32,030 nucleotides of DNA from an uncultured Bacteroidota bacterium (GTDB taxonomy: Bacteria > Bacteroidota > Bacteroidia > Chitinophagales > Chitinophagaceae). Positions within the stretch are counted from its first letter, which is position 1, and every line of letters begins with the position of its first letter. The notes beneath the pieces were generated by a model. It was not told where the DNA came from, did not search any database, and was given only the letters and a program-made list of their open reading frames with translations. The position numbers and the translations under genes are program-made. Positions 24,017 to 32,030 of this stretch are shown here, piece after piece. Where the stretch lies: contig CAJBLA010000061.1 of NCBI GenBank assembly GCA_903953815.1, positions 1-32,030 on the forward strand, given 5' to 3'.

Positions 24017-26776
24017 GTGAAAAGGTTATTACTCTTAATTTGTTTCGTAGGATTTGCAATTATATCTCAAGCGCAAAAAGCTAAAATCGCAGGTAAAATT
24101 ACCAGTGTAAAAAATGAAGCTTTAATTGGAGTTTCGTTAACCTTAAAATCTGACAAAACACAGATTGCTAAAACGGATGTAGAAGGTAGATACAGCTTTA
24201 CAATAGATGTAAATAAAAAATATACACTTACATTGTCCTATGTGGGGTATGAATCAAAAACAATCGCTGATATTTCAGCATCAAACGCAGGAGAAGAGGT
24301 TTTATTAGATATTTTACTTGAAGAATCAGGAGCTAGATTAACAGATGTTACTGTAAGTGCAACCAAAACAAGCAATAAAGGTGCTACGGACAATGCATTA
24401 ATTGCATTTCAAAAAAATACCAACACAGTTGCTTCCGTTATTTCTGCTGAGTCCATCAAAAGAAGTCCAGATCGTAATACTGCCGAAATTTTAAAAAGAA
24501 CACCAGGTGCTTCTATCCAAGAAGGGAAGTACATCATTGTAAGAGGTTTGGCGGATCGTTATAACCAAGCCATGTTAAATGGTATATTATTAACAAGTAC
24601 AGAAGCAGATCGCAAAACATTCTCTTTTGATTTGTTTCCTTCTCAAATTATTGACAATATCATTATTAATAAAGCTTTTGTTCCTGAATTGCCAGGTGAG
24701 TGGGCGGGTGGATTGATTCAAGTAAATACAAAAGATATTCCAACAAAAAATTTCTTTAATGTTCAATTAGGAACAAGTGTAAATAGCTTAATCACTGGAA
24801 AAGACTTTTTTAAAGACAAGGGTGGCAAAACAGATTGGTTAGGATTAGATGATGGATCAAGGGCTTTACCTGCTGGCTATACAACTAAATCAAATTTTGA
24901 TACTTCAAGCCTTGCTGCTAAAACTGCATTAGGAAAAACAATGTCTAATAACTGGTCGCCAGTTTTAACTACAGCAAAACCAAACATGAGCGTACAAATG
25001 AATGGCGGCTTTTCTGGTACACTATGGGGTAAAAAAATTGGGGGAATGATTGGTGTGAGTTATGCTAATTCTTACCGTTTTCAAGATAATACTAATAATC
25101 AAAACGGAATTACAGACGAAAAATTTAATCCAATCACTGAATTAAGGGATAACAAATATTTTCAGGATATTAATATGGGCGCCCTTGCTGGTTTATCCAT
25201 ATTCTTAAATCCATTAAATAAAATTAGTTATAAAGCAATTGTAAACGTAAAAACTTCTAATGTTTATAACGCTAGGGTAGGTAAGGACTATACAAGACAG
25301 GATTTAGTAAAAGGAAATGAATTTGTATTTGGACAAAACATATTTTTCACCAATCAATTAAACGGAGAACATAGTTTGTCTCAAAAATTAAAATTTAATT
25401 GGTATGGTGCATTTAATATTTTAGATGCATATACACCTGACCAAAGAAGAATAATGTATACTAAAGATATAACTGGGTCGGATCCTTATGTATTAAATAT
25501 TTCAAACACTTTATCGCAACAATCAGGTAGCAGAATATTTCAAACCTTATCTGACTATATATATACTGGCGGAGGCGACTTAACTTTGAAAGTAAAGCAA
25601 CAAACAATTAAGGCGGGTTACATGATTCAAATAAAGGATCGTTTGTACGACGCACAATTATTTGCCATCACCATGCCAGTTGATAATCCGGCGTTAAGAT
25701 TATTGCCTGCAGAATCTGCATTTGTTTCTACTAATTTTGGAACTGGTACTGATAATAAATTTGCGTTTAACTCCATTCAAAATAGAAATTTTAGATACTT
25801 AGCAAATACTATTTTAAATGCCGGCTTTGTACAATTCGATAATAAATTATCCGATGGTTTAAGAATAGTATGGGGTTTAAGGGTAGAGAATTTTGACCAA
25901 TTAGTAGGGTCTGTTAAAAAGTGGGATCCAAGACATACTTACTCAAAGGTTACGGATTACTTACCTGGTGTAAATGCAACGATTAAATTATCTCAAAAGG
26001 CTAATTTAAGAATTACAGGATCACAAACGGTAATTAGACCAGAATTAAGAGAGCTTTCAGCCCTTAATATTTATGACTTTGAATTAAACGCATCTGTTTC
26101 AGGTAATCCTTCCTTAAAAAGAACAAAGATTACGAATACTGATTTAAGATATGAATTATACCCTGCTGCAGGCGAAATGTTTACTGTCGGTGTTTTTTAT
26201 AAAAACTTTGAAAATCCAATTGAAAGTATTTTCCAAGAAGGTGCTGGCGGATCAAGTTTATTTTCTTTCCAAAATGTTTCTAAAGCAACTGCTTTTGGTT
26301 TTGAGATTGAAGGACGCAAAAAATTATCTAAACGTTTTACATTACAAGCGAATGGTTCTTATATTAATTCAAAAATTGATGATGCTGCATTGAATATTAG
26401 CAGGTCACTACAAGGTCAATCACCTTATTTGATCAACACAGGTATTTTATATGATGTTGTTGAGAAAGGTTTCAATACCACTTTATTATTTAATCAAGTA
26501 GGTAAGCGTATCTATTTAGTGGGAGATATTCAAGCGGGTGCTGGTACACCAGACGTGTATGAAAATCCAAGAGCTTTGATTGACTTTCAGATTAGTAAGA
26601 AATTTGCAAAAAATAAAGCAGAAATTAAATTAACTATTTCCGATTTATTGAATCAACGACAAATTTTCTATCAAAATAACAACTCTAATACCGATTATAA
26701 TACAACAACAGATGCAATTAGATTGTCAAGAAAATACGGTACCACCTATGGTGTAACAATTAACTATTCCTTATAA
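24017..26776 (+). CDS. TonB-dependent outer membrane receptor with carboxypeptidase-regulatory-like domain
   Basis: This 919-residue protein starts at GTG 24017, the only start that keeps the signal peptide (MKRLLLLICFVGFAIISQAQ). Residues about 22-110 form a carboxypeptidase-D-regulatory-like domain (KIAGKITSVKNEALIGVSL, then LSYVGYESK). A plug domain follows at about 130-240, with NTAEILKRTPGASIQEGKYI and VRGLADRYNQAMLNGILL. The rest is a beta barrel ending in an aromatic strand (YGVTINYSL). Such receptors import scarce ligands with energy from TonB/ExbBD. It is not SusC-like in its partner: a beta-helix lipoprotein follows after 32 bases instead of SusD. The upstream repeats suggest induction by phosphate limitation, so the cargo may be a phosphorus compound. 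That is inference. Confidence 0.9.
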   Translation: MKRLLLLICFVGFAIISQAQKAKIAGKITSVKNEALIGVSLTLKSDKTQIAKTDVEGRYSFTIDVNKKYTLTLSYVGYESKTIADISASNAGEEVLLDILLEESGARLTDVTVSATKTSNKGATDNALIAFQKNTNTVASVISAESIKRSPDRNTAEILKRTPGASIQEGKYIIVRGLADRYNQAMLNGILLTSTEADRKTFSFDLFPSQIIDNIIINKAFVPELPGEWAGGLIQVNTKDIPTKNFFNVQLGTSVNSLITGKDFFKDKGGKTDWLGLDDGSRALPAGYTTKSNFDTSSLAAKTALGKTMSNNWSPVLTTAKPNMSVQMNGGFSGTLWGKKIGGMIGVSYANSYRFQDNTNNQNGITDEKFNPITELRDNKYFQDINMGALAGLSIFLNPLNKISYKAIVNVKTSNVYNARVGKDYTRQDLVKGNEFVFGQNIFFTNQLNGEHSLSQKLKFNWYGAFNILDAYTPDQRRIMYTKDITGSDPYVLNISNTLSQQSGSRIFQTLSDYIYTGGGDLTLKVKQQTIKAGYMIQIKDRLYDAQLFAITMPVDNPALRLLPAESAFVSTNFGTGTDNKFAFNSIQNRNFRYLANTILNAGFVQFDNKLSDGLRIVWGLRVENFDQLVGSVKKWDPRHTYSKVTDYLPGVNATIKLSQKANLRITGSQTVIRPELRELSALNIYDFELNASVSGNPSLKRTKITNTDLRYELYPAAGEMFTVGVFYKNFENPIESIFQEGAGGSSLFSFQNVSKATAFGFEIEGRKKLSKRFTLQANGSYINSKIDDAALNISRSLQGQSPYLINTGILYDVVEKGFNTTLLFNQVGKRIYLVGDIQAGAGTPDVYENPRALIDFQISKKFAKNKAEIKLTISDLLNQRQIFYQNNNSNTDYNTTTDAIRLSRKYGTTYGVTINYSL

Positions 26777-26808
26777 TAAATTAAATATTTTTTTTAAATA
26801 ACAAAACA

Positions 26809-28317
26809 ATGAAACAGCTATTAATTTTATCATTCGCTTTCCTAGCCATTACTGGTTGTAGAAAAATCGAAGTAGACGGTGAAAAAGAAATCTTCGTGGT
26901 AACCAAGGAAGTTACTCCAGTGGGTGTTGTAAGCAATACAATCACTTTATCTGGGAAAATCACCAAGGATACAACCTTGTATGCCAAAGATGTAAACTAC
27001 CTATCAGGTTTGGTGTATATTACCAAAGGGGTTACTTTAACAATACAAGAAGGTGCAACAGTAAAAGGCAAATCTGGTTTAGATGTTGCATCATTAGTTA
27101 TTTGTCGTGGTGCTAAATTAATTGCAAAAGGAACGGCTGATAAACCAATCGTATTTACTTCAGCTTCGCAAAATCCACAGTCAGGAGATTGGGGAGGTAT
27201 TGTTTTATTAGGAACCGCAAAAGTAAACCAAGCTTTAACTTGGAAAGGCTCTGCAGTGACAGGATTAACTTCAGTGGAGGGTGGTGTGAATGACACACAA
27301 GTAGGATACGGATTGGCTGGATCAGGTGATGCTGATTTCCCTACGGGCAATGATGCAGATAACAGTGGTATTTTACAATATGTTAGAATTGAATATGCAG
27401 GTTATGCTTACCAACCAGATAATGAGTTGAACAGTTTAACAATGGCTGGTGTTGGAAGTGGTACCACTATTGATCACATTCAAGTTACTTACGCAAAAGA
27501 TGATGCTTACGAGTGGTTTGGTGGTACAGTGAACTGTAAATATTTGATTGCTTATAAAACACAGGATGATGATTTTGACACAGACTATGGTTATTCTGGT
27601 AATGTTCAATTTGGAATCGTATTAAGAGATTCGGCAATTGCGGATATCTCTAAATCAGAAGCCTTTGAATCTGACAACGATGGTAAAGGTTCAACTTTGT
27701 CTCCAAAAACAACTGCGGTTTTCTCTAACATCACTGCAATTGGACCAAGAATTGATCCAACATATGGTAAAGGAAATACTTTGTATTTAGCAGGTGCTCA
27801 AATCAGAAGAAACTCTGGTATTTCAATCATGAACTCAATCTTTGCAGGATGGCCTACTGCTTTATTAATTGACGCTTCTACTGGAACTGCTGTTGATAAA
27901 AACATTGATGATAGTACGATCAGAGTAAGAAACTGTACTTTCGCAGGTAACACAGTGAATGTTAAATATGTAGTTAATGGTACACCTACTGGTGCTAATG
28001 ATGCAAGTATATTAACTTGGTTTTCAAATGCATACCATGGCAATACTATTTTAACGACTGCTGCTCCTGACGTGTTAAAATTGATTCAACCGTTTAATTA
28101 TAAGAATCCTGATTTTACACCTTATGCAAGTGGTGGAAGTTTTTCTTCATCTATTGGTTCATTGGGTGTTGCAGGACATTTAGATTACAAAATAAACGGA
28201 AGTTTCACCGATACAAAATTGCAAAATGCTTTCTTTGAAAAAGTTACATTTAGAGGCGCAGTAGCAACTTCGGGTGTAAATCAAACCTGGTGGAAAGGTT
28301 GGTCTATTTGGAACTAA
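26809..28317 (+). CDS. Outer membrane lipoprotein with right-handed beta-helix, partner of the TonB receptor
   Basis: In 502 residues, the N terminus has a lipobox (FLAITGC, lipidated Cys17). The body is a run of beta-helix rungs: TLYAKDVNYLSGLVYITKG followed by TLTIQEGATVKG, then LVICRGAKLIAKGTADKPIVFTSA and GDWGGIVLLGTAKVN. EWFGGTVNCKYLIAYKTQDDDFDTDYGYSG, rich in Asp, suggests a metal- or ligand-binding face. I know this as a Bacteroidota family of unknown function, often placed next to a TonB receptor; no T9SS sorting domain is present. As a surface lipoprotein it could capture or process the ligand for the receptor. It ends 30 bases before a strong terminator, closing a two-gene operon. 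Confidence 0.8.
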   Translation: MKQLLILSFAFLAITGCRKIEVDGEKEIFVVTKEVTPVGVVSNTITLSGKITKDTTLYAKDVNYLSGLVYITKGVTLTIQEGATVKGKSGLDVASLVICRGAKLIAKGTADKPIVFTSASQNPQSGDWGGIVLLGTAKVNQALTWKGSAVTGLTSVEGGVNDTQVGYGLAGSGDADFPTGNDADNSGILQYVRIEYAGYAYQPDNELNSLTMAGVGSGTTIDHIQVTYAKDDAYEWFGGTVNCKYLIAYKTQDDDFDTDYGYSGNVQFGIVLRDSAIADISKSEAFESDNDGKGSTLSPKTTAVFSNITAIGPRIDPTYGKGNTLYLAGAQIRRNSGISIMNSIFAGWPTALLIDASTGTAVDKNIDDSTIRVRNCTFAGNTVNVKYVVNGTPTGANDASILTWFSNAYHGNTILTTAAPDVLKLIQPFNYKNPDFTPYASGGSFSSSIGSLGVAGHLDYKINGSFTDTKLQNAFFEKVTFRGAVATSGVNQTWWKGWSIWN

Positions 28318-28347
28318 GCGCTGTATTTAAAAACTTGATGTTTTATA

Positions 28348-28377
28348 AAAAACGCCCCGATAATTCGGGGCGTTTTT
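28348..28377. terminator. Strong intrinsic terminator, bidirectional
   Basis: CGCCCCGA (28353-28360) and TCGGGGCG (28365-28372) form a GC-rich 8-bp stem with loop TAAT. Five A before and five T after extend it to 13 pairs and give a U-tract on both strands. It terminates the receptor/lipoprotein operon and, from the other side, ald. Confidence 0.92.
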
Positions 28378-28439
28378 ATTGCGGGTAGTTGTCAATTAAA
28401 AATATATTTTATTGAAACTAAATGCTGTTTAAATCTTTA

Positions 28440-29525
28440 TTACACATTAAACGCATCTGCTACTCCTTTGTGTAAAATTTTTCCTGCTTTAATATTTAAT
28501 CCTTTTGCGAGTGCTGCATTTTCAACACATGCTTTTTCCCATCCTTTATTTGCAATGGCGATTGCATAAGGAAGTGTAGCTTGTGTTAACGCGCGTGTTG
28601 ATGTTTGCGGAACCGCCCCTGGCATATTTGCAACACAATAGTGTAAAATATTTTGCTCGGTATACACTGGATTTTCATGTGTGGTTGGTTTGCAAGTTTC
28701 AATGCAACCTCCTTGATCCACGGCAACATCTACCACCACCGTGCCAGCTTCCATTAATGCTAAATCAGCTTTCTTAATTAAATGTGGCGCTTTAGCACCA
28801 TGTAATAAAACAGCACCAATCACTAAGTCAACCGTTGGTAATTTTTCTTGTATCGCCATTAAAGTAGAATATTGTGTAACCACGTTCGCTGGCATCACAT
28901 CCGATAAATATCTTAGTCTTGTTAAGTTGGTATCCATAATAGTTACATTCGCGCCTAAGCCCGCCGCCATCTTCGCTGCTTGTGTACCCACAATACCACC
29001 ACCTATAATTAATACTTCCGCTGGTTTTACACCAGGTACGCCACCCAATAATTTTCCTTTTCCGCCGAATGGTTTGCCTAAATAATAAGCGCCCACATTC
29101 ACGGCCATTCTTCCTGCAACTTCCGACATTGGCACTAGTAATGGCAAGGAACCATCTGGTAACTCCACCGTTTCATAAGCAATACATACTGCAGATGATT
29201 TCATCATCGCTTCAGTTAATTCTTTGGATGCTGCAAAATGGAAATAAGTAAATAATATTTGTCCAGCTTTGATTAATGGAAATTCGACCGCTAATGGTTC
29301 TTTTACTTTGATGATCATTTCAGCAATAGCATATACTTCAGCAGCTGTTGCTAAAATAGTAGCGCCTGCTTTAATATAGGTGTCATCTGAAAATCCCGAA
29401 CCAGCACCTGCTTTTGTTTCTACATAAACAGTATGGCCTTGTCTTACTAAAGCATCAGCTCCTTCAGGGGTTAAACCTACTCTGTACTCCTGAATCTTAA
29501 TTTCTTTTGGGCATCCGATAATCAT
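28440..29525 (-). CDS. ald: Alanine dehydrogenase
   Basis: The enzyme converts L-alanine and NAD+ to pyruvate, ammonia and NADH, reversibly. The 361-residue protein starts [20 protein letters not shown] with Arg15. [16 protein letters not shown] contains Lys75, and [14 protein letters not shown] contains His96. These are the substrate and catalytic residues of Mycobacterium Ald at the same numbers. The Rossmann nucleotide loop is [26 protein letters not shown] near 172-197. Length is slightly below the usual 370. It diverges from an Lrp/AsnC regulator with a 173-base gap holding several AATATT repeats, a normal arrangement for Lrp-controlled alanine catabolism. Confidence 0.94.
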   Translation of the reverse strand: MIIGCPKEIKIQEYRVGLTPEGADALVRQGHTVYVETKAGAGSGFSDDTYIKAGATILATAAEVYAIAEMIIKVKEPLAVEFPLIKAGQILFTYFHFAASKELTEAMMKSSAVCIAYETVELPDGSLPLLVPMSEVAGRMAVNVGAYYLGKPFGGKGKLLGGVPGVKPAEVLIIGGGIVGTQAAKMAAGLGANVTIMDTNLTRLRYLSDVMPANVVTQYSTLMAIQEKLPTVDLVIGAVLLHGAKAPHLIKKADLALMEAGTVVVDVAVDQGGCIETCKPTTHENPVYTEQNILHYCVANMPGAVPQTSTRALTQATLPYAIAIANKGWEKACVENAALAKGLNIKAGKILHKGVADAFNV

Positions 29526-29565
29526 AATATTTGTTTTAATTACTGCATAAATATCATCAAAAAGG

Positions 29566-29623
29566 AAATATTATGTCTAATATTGAAATATTCAGTAAAA
29601 TATACTATAAATTTTAGTATTTT
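29566..29623. promoter_or_regulatory. AT-rich repeats in the ald / lrp divergent region
   Basis: AATATT occurs three times (29567, 29579 and 29587 starts). An imperfect inverted repeat AAAATATACTA / TAGTATTTT lies at 29597-29607 and 29615-29623. This is the kind of degenerate AT-rich palindrome that Lrp-family proteins bind, in the shared upstream region of both genes. No good TAnnTTTG element was found for either gene. Confidence 0.3.
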
Positions 29624-29698
29624 AAGAAATTGTCGGTAATTTTGACTGTGGTTTTGCCCTTGGGCAGAATTTATTCCTTCACCTTGAATGCAACACCT

Positions 29699-30157
29699 AT
29701 GAGTTTAGATTCCATTGATATTGCCATTTTGAAAATTTTGCAAAAAAACGCTTTGGCAAAAATTAAAGAGATCAGCGCGCAAGTGAACCTTTCCATGAGC
29801 CCAACACATGATCGCATTAAACGTTTGGAATTGGAAGGGTACATTCAAGGGTATGTGGGCATATTAGATAGAAAAAAAATTGACCTTGGTTTAATCGTCC
29901 ATTGTCATGTGACTTTAGATAAACAAACCACCAATAATTTTTCCGAATTTGAACAAATCATTGCGCAGTACCCCGAAGTTATTTCCTGTAGTTTGGTATC
30001 AGGGAATTTTGATTATTTTTTAAAATTGGTGACCAAGGATGTGGAATCATATAATAAATTTTATCAAGAAAAATTAGCCGTGCTTCCCATGGTGGCACAT
30101 ATTAATAGTTTGTTTGTGATGGATGAAATAAAAACCACCACCGAACTACCGCTTTAA
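29699..30157 (+). CDS. Lrp/AsnC-family transcriptional regulator
   Basis: From ATG 29699 the protein has 152 residues, the normal size for the family; the longer open frame from 29630 uses a TTG and adds an odd N terminus. MSLDSIDIAILKILQKNALAKIKEISAQVNLSMSPTHDRIKRLELEGYI is a typical N-terminal winged helix with a helix-turn-helix at about 25-45. The C-terminal RAM domain carries HCHVTLDKQTT and YPEVISCSLVSGNFDYFLKLVTKD, which binds an amino acid effector. Divergent to ald, so alanine or a similar amino acid is the probable effector and ald the probable target. The flavoprotein gene follows after 68 bases. Confidence 0.9.
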   Translation: MSLDSIDIAILKILQKNALAKIKEISAQVNLSMSPTHDRIKRLELEGYIQGYVGILDRKKIDLGLIVHCHVTLDKQTTNNFSEFEQIIAQYPEVISCSLVSGNFDYFLKLVTKDVESYNKFYQEKLAVLPMVAHINSLFVMDEIKTTTELPL

Positions 30158-30167
30158 TTATAAATAG

Positions 30168-30183
30168 TCAATTTGTAAATTGA
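30168..30183. promoter_or_regulatory. Inverted repeat between lrp-like gene and PaiB-like gene
   Basis: TCAATTT and AAATTGA are perfect 7-bp arms around GT, 42 bases before the ATG at 30226. It may be an operator, possibly for the Lrp protein encoded just upstream, or a small hairpin; there is no U-tract. Confidence 0.25.
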
Positions 30184-30225
30184 TGTAAACCCAATTATTT
30201 AAATAACTAAAATAAAAAGTTTATA

Positions 30226-30834
30226 ATGTATAATATACCTTATTACAAAGCCAAAGATCATCAAGAAGTTGTTGATTTTATGCACGCAAATCCTTTTGTT
30301 ACTATTTGTGGCGTAGACAAAGAGGGCTTTCCTGTGGCAACACAAGTGCCTGTATTATTAAAAATAGAAGCTGATAAAATAATTATTAGTGGTCATGTGA
30401 TGCGCAAGCAAGATCATACGAATGCATTTGAATTAAATAATAATGTACTAGTCATTTTTTCTGGTCCTTCTGCTTTTGTAAGTGCAAGCTGGTATTCGGT
30501 TAAAGGTGTTGCAAGTACTTGGAATTATCAATCAGTGCATGCAGTTGGAAAAATGGAAATGAAGGGTGAAGATCATCTGTACGACTTGCTTTCCGAGCTT
30601 ACTGCGCATTTTGAAAAAGATCCAAATGCTCCCACACAGGTGAAAAATTTAGATCCGGATTACATGCAACAAAACATGAAAGCAATTGTTTCTTTTGAAA
30701 TTGAGGTTACCGAACTTAAACATGTTTTTAAGTTAAGTCAAAACCGAGACGATGTATCTCATGAAAATATAAAAAAAGAATTAAGCAACGGAACACCTGC
30801 ATGCAAACATATGGCTGCTGCCATGAAACGATAA
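30226..30834 (+). CDS. PaiB-like FMN-binding protein (putative PNPOx-fold)
   Basis: The 202-residue protein of the split-barrel flavin family resembles Bacillus PaiB (annotated as transcriptional regulator or FMN-binding negative regulator). NIPYYKAKDHQEVVDFMHANPFVTICGVDKEGFPVATQVP is the typical start. IISGHVMRKQDHTNAF provides the GH..(R/K) segment, and VLVIFSGPSAFVSASWY with VASTWNYQSVHAVG is the diagnostic central block. Actual ligand (FMN or haem) and role are not established in most members. A cytoplasmic location is likely, as no signal is seen. It follows the Lrp-type gene in the same direction and may be cotranscribed with it. Confidence 0.8.
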   Translation: MYNIPYYKAKDHQEVVDFMHANPFVTICGVDKEGFPVATQVPVLLKIEADKIIISGHVMRKQDHTNAFELNNNVLVIFSGPSAFVSASWYSVKGVASTWNYQSVHAVGKMEMKGEDHLYDLLSELTAHFEKDPNAPTQVKNLDPDYMQQNMKAIVSFEIEVTELKHVFKLSQNRDDVSHENIKKELSNGTPACKHMAAAMKR

Positions 30835-30868
30835 AAATTGTTTACTTAAAATTGTACAAATAATAATT

Positions 30869-31492
30869 ATGCTAGCTACAAAAAATTTAATCTTCGATTT
30901 AGGAAATGTATTATACGATATTGATTTTAAAAAAATGAATGAAGGCTTTACATCCATCGGAATAAATGATATCGAGACCCATTTTACTTTAAATCAATCA
31001 CACCGATTATTTCTTGATCTTGAAATGGGTTTTGTCAATGAACAAACATTTTTTGATGGTTTTCGTGCATTATCAAATTTGCCTTTAACCAATGATCAAA
31101 TTACTATTGCATGGAATTCATTGTTAGTTGGTTTTAGAAAATCTAGTATTCAATGGCTTAAGGAAAATAATAAAACATATCCCACTTTTTTATATTCCAA
31201 TACCAATCAAATTCATTGTGATCATTTCATTCCAGAATTTGAAAGAGAGGTGGCTGATTATCCATTTGAGTCTTTATTTCAAACGCCCTATTATTCTCAT
31301 AAAATGGGGATGCGCAAACCCGATCCAGTTTCTTTTACTTATATATTAGAGAAAGAGGGGTTGGTGGCAGGAGAAACCTTATTTGTGGATGATAACGAAC
31401 CCAATATAATCGCTGCAGCTTCCGTAGGGTTGAAAGTGCTTCACCTAAAACCCGGTATGATGCTAGAAAATGAAATTCAAGCTTATTTGTAG
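30869..31492 (+). CDS. HAD-superfamily phosphatase (YihX-like)
   Basis: The 207-residue hydrolase begins NLIFDLGNVLYDIDF, with nucleophile Asp10 in the DLGNV form of motif I found in YihX, where the second Asp is replaced by Gly. Motif II is LYSNTNQIH, motif III is KMGMRKPDP with the conserved lysine, and motif IV is LFVDDNEPNI. The helical cap is inserted after motif I (subclass I). YihX dephosphorylates alpha-glucose 1-phosphate; homologues include FMN and sugar phosphatases, so the substrate stays open. It starts 34 bases after the PaiB-like gene, in the same direction. Confidence 0.87.
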   Translation: MLATKNLIFDLGNVLYDIDFKKMNEGFTSIGINDIETHFTLNQSHRLFLDLEMGFVNEQTFFDGFRALSNLPLTNDQITIAWNSLLVGFRKSSIQWLKENNKTYPTFLYSNTNQIHCDHFIPEFEREVADYPFESLFQTPYYSHKMGMRKPDPVSFTYILEKEGLVAGETLFVDDNEPNIIAAASVGLKVLHLKPGMMLENEIQAYL

Positions 31493-31563
31493 TGAATACT
31501 AAGCCACAAAAGGGGGTCCAACTATCTTAGGAGACAAAACTAAGTGATGACTAAGTCTGGGGG

Positions 31564-31812
31564 TTATTTCTTCTTAACTTCTTCAAAATCAATGTATTCT
31601 GCTTCTATTGGAGGACTAGCAGGCTTGGGGTTGCTGTTAAAAGTACTATTCGACCTTGTATTTGCATTGGCTTGTTGCTTGGCTGCGGCATCCCTAGCTT
31701 GTTCCATCGTTTGCCTCACGGTTCTTACCCCTTTACTGACTGGTACAACCACATTGAAAATCAATTTATAAAGGAAATAGATCATTATCCCGTAAAAAAT
31801 CAGCTTACTCAT
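31564..31812 (-). CDS. DUF4834-like small membrane-anchored protein
   Basis: The 82-residue protein has one N-terminal hydrophobic segment (LIFYGIMIYFLYKLIFNVVVPV), then a basic/glutamine-rich stretch (VRTVRQTMEQARDAAAKQQA), an asparagine/proline-rich linker and an acidic end IEAEYIDFEEVKKK. This order, and the (E/D)YIDFEE-like end, is that of DUF4834 proteins of Bacteroidota, whose function is unknown. The ATG at 31812 diverges from rimP. It faces the HAD gene tail to tail with 71 bases between, holding no clear terminator. Confidence 0.6.
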   Translation of the reverse strand: MSKLIFYGIMIYFLYKLIFNVVVPVSKGVRTVRQTMEQARDAAAKQQANANTRSNSTFNSNPKPASPPIEAEYIDFEEVKKK

Positions 31813-31842
31813 ACTGCAAAAATAAGGGGTCTCTTAATATTA

Positions 31843-31874
31843 TTGGGATATTTCATCCCGTTTTATTACCTTTG
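31843..31874 (+). promoter_or_regulatory. Putative rimP promoter
   Basis: TACCTTTG (31867-31874) matches the -7 consensus TAnnTTTG exactly, with TTG at 31843-31845 21 bases upstream as a possible -33 element. The transcript would start near 31880 and enter a hairpin almost at once. Confidence 0.45.
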
Positions 31875-31893
31875 GTGTAGTGTAAAAGCTATC

Positions 31894-31926
31894 GAAGGGA
31901 ACGAAATCGTTCCCTTCTTCTTTTTT
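31894..31926 (+). terminator. Terminator-like hairpin in the rimP leader (possible attenuator)
   Basis: GAAGGGAACGA (31894-31904) and TCGTTCCCTTC (31907-31917) are perfect 11-base inverted arms; the top pairs would open to give a normal loop. A T-rich run follows (31918-31926, one C). It ends 4 bases before the rimP ATG and lies after the promoter at 31843-31874. No plus-strand gene nearby upstream needs a terminator here, hence the attenuator reading. Confidence 0.6.
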
Positions 31927-31930
31927 AATT

Positions 31931-32030
31931 ATGGAACCAAGTGTATTAATCGATAAGGTAAAAGCAGTCATTGACCCTTTGTTAGCAGAGGATCAAAGCT
32001 ATTTTTGTGTTCAAATTAAAGTAAAGCCGA
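31931..32030 (+). CDS. rimP: Ribosome maturation factor RimP, 5' part (runs off the window)
   Basis: ATG 31931 opens a frame to the window end, 33 codons: MEPSVLIDKVKAVIDPLL then AEDQSYFCVQIKVKP. This matches the N-terminal helix and first strand of RimP as found in Bacteroidota (..V..L(V/L)....L(F/Y).V.(I/V).V.P). RimP is needed for 30S subunit maturation and is usually followed by nusA and infB, which would lie beyond the window. Only the start is seen, so the call rests on the short match and the promoter/leader context. Confidence 0.6.
   Translation, partial: MEPSVLIDKVKAVIDPLLAEDQSYFCVQIKVKP

Noticed and set aside
24017-28317. SusC/SusD polysaccharide utilisation pair
   Set aside because: The receptor's partner is a beta-helix lipoprotein without SusD features, and no glycoside hydrolases are near, so a polysaccharide locus is not supported despite the xylose genes 10 kb away.
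31493-31563. Terminator or small RNA between the convergent HAD and DUF4834-like genes
   Set aside because: CTTAG/CTAAG at 31526-31544 is only five base pairs with a long loop and no U-tract.
1-32030. tRNA genes, CRISPR arrays, insertion sequences or prophage genes
   Set aside because: Gene gaps are short, no tRNA T-arm-like sequence, regularly spaced repeat, transposase or integrase was seen, and base composition looks uniform.

Overview
The window reads as a chromosomal segment of a low-GC Bacteroidota, probably a Chitinophagaceae-like heterotroph. The evidence is an AT-rich sequence without Shine-Dalgarno sites, promoter elements of the TAnnTTTG type, a TonB-dependent receptor paired with a lipoprotein, group II xylose isomerase, and the typical SulP/carbonic anhydrase, PaiB-like and DUF4834-like genes. 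The genus is a guess. I see no mobile element, CRISPR array, tRNA or rRNA. No stretch longer than about 180 bases lacks a gene, so there are no large empty regions.

Layout. 1-639: 3' part of a serine hydrolase. 655-3606 (minus): ppk1-ppx polyphosphate operon. 3745-5986 (plus): a PlcP-like metallophosphoesterase, a GT-B glycosyltransferase and a small beta-rich protein. 5995-8276 (minus): a class C beta-lactamase-like secreted serine hydrolase and a PLP threonine/serine dehydratase. 8457-9299: a PhyH-type dioxygenase. 9473-14544: xylB-xylA followed tightly by an AdiC-like amino acid antiporter and a DDAH/arginine deiminase-fold hydrolase. 14568-16696 (minus): a small membrane protein, a CLC antiporter of the fluoride type and a GNAT acetyltransferase. 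16809-23837: a small secreted protein, then dabA-dabB-sulP-carbonic anhydrase, an inorganic-carbon uptake cluster. 24017-28317: TonB-dependent receptor plus beta-helix lipoprotein, closed by a strong terminator. 28440-30834: ald (minus) diverging from an lrp-type regulator and a PaiB-like flavoprotein. 30869-32030: HAD hydrolase, DUF4834-like protein (minus) and the start of rimP.

Two themes stand out. First, phosphorus: two sites 20 kb apart (around 3675-3703 and 23954-23982) carry direct 7-bp repeats on an 11-bp period, the geometry of a Pho box. One precedes the PlcP-like/glycosyltransferase pair, the other the TonB receptor/lipoprotein pair. With ppk1-ppx alongside, this suggests a phosphate-starvation regulon that may include replacement of phospholipids by glycolipids. 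Second, inorganic carbon: DabA keeps all four expected zinc-site residues and sits with DabB, a SulP transporter and a beta carbonic anhydrase, with no carbon-fixation genes in view. A terminator-like hairpin lies directly before dabA, and a similar one before rimP, suggesting control by premature termination. All regulatory proposals are inferences from sequence.
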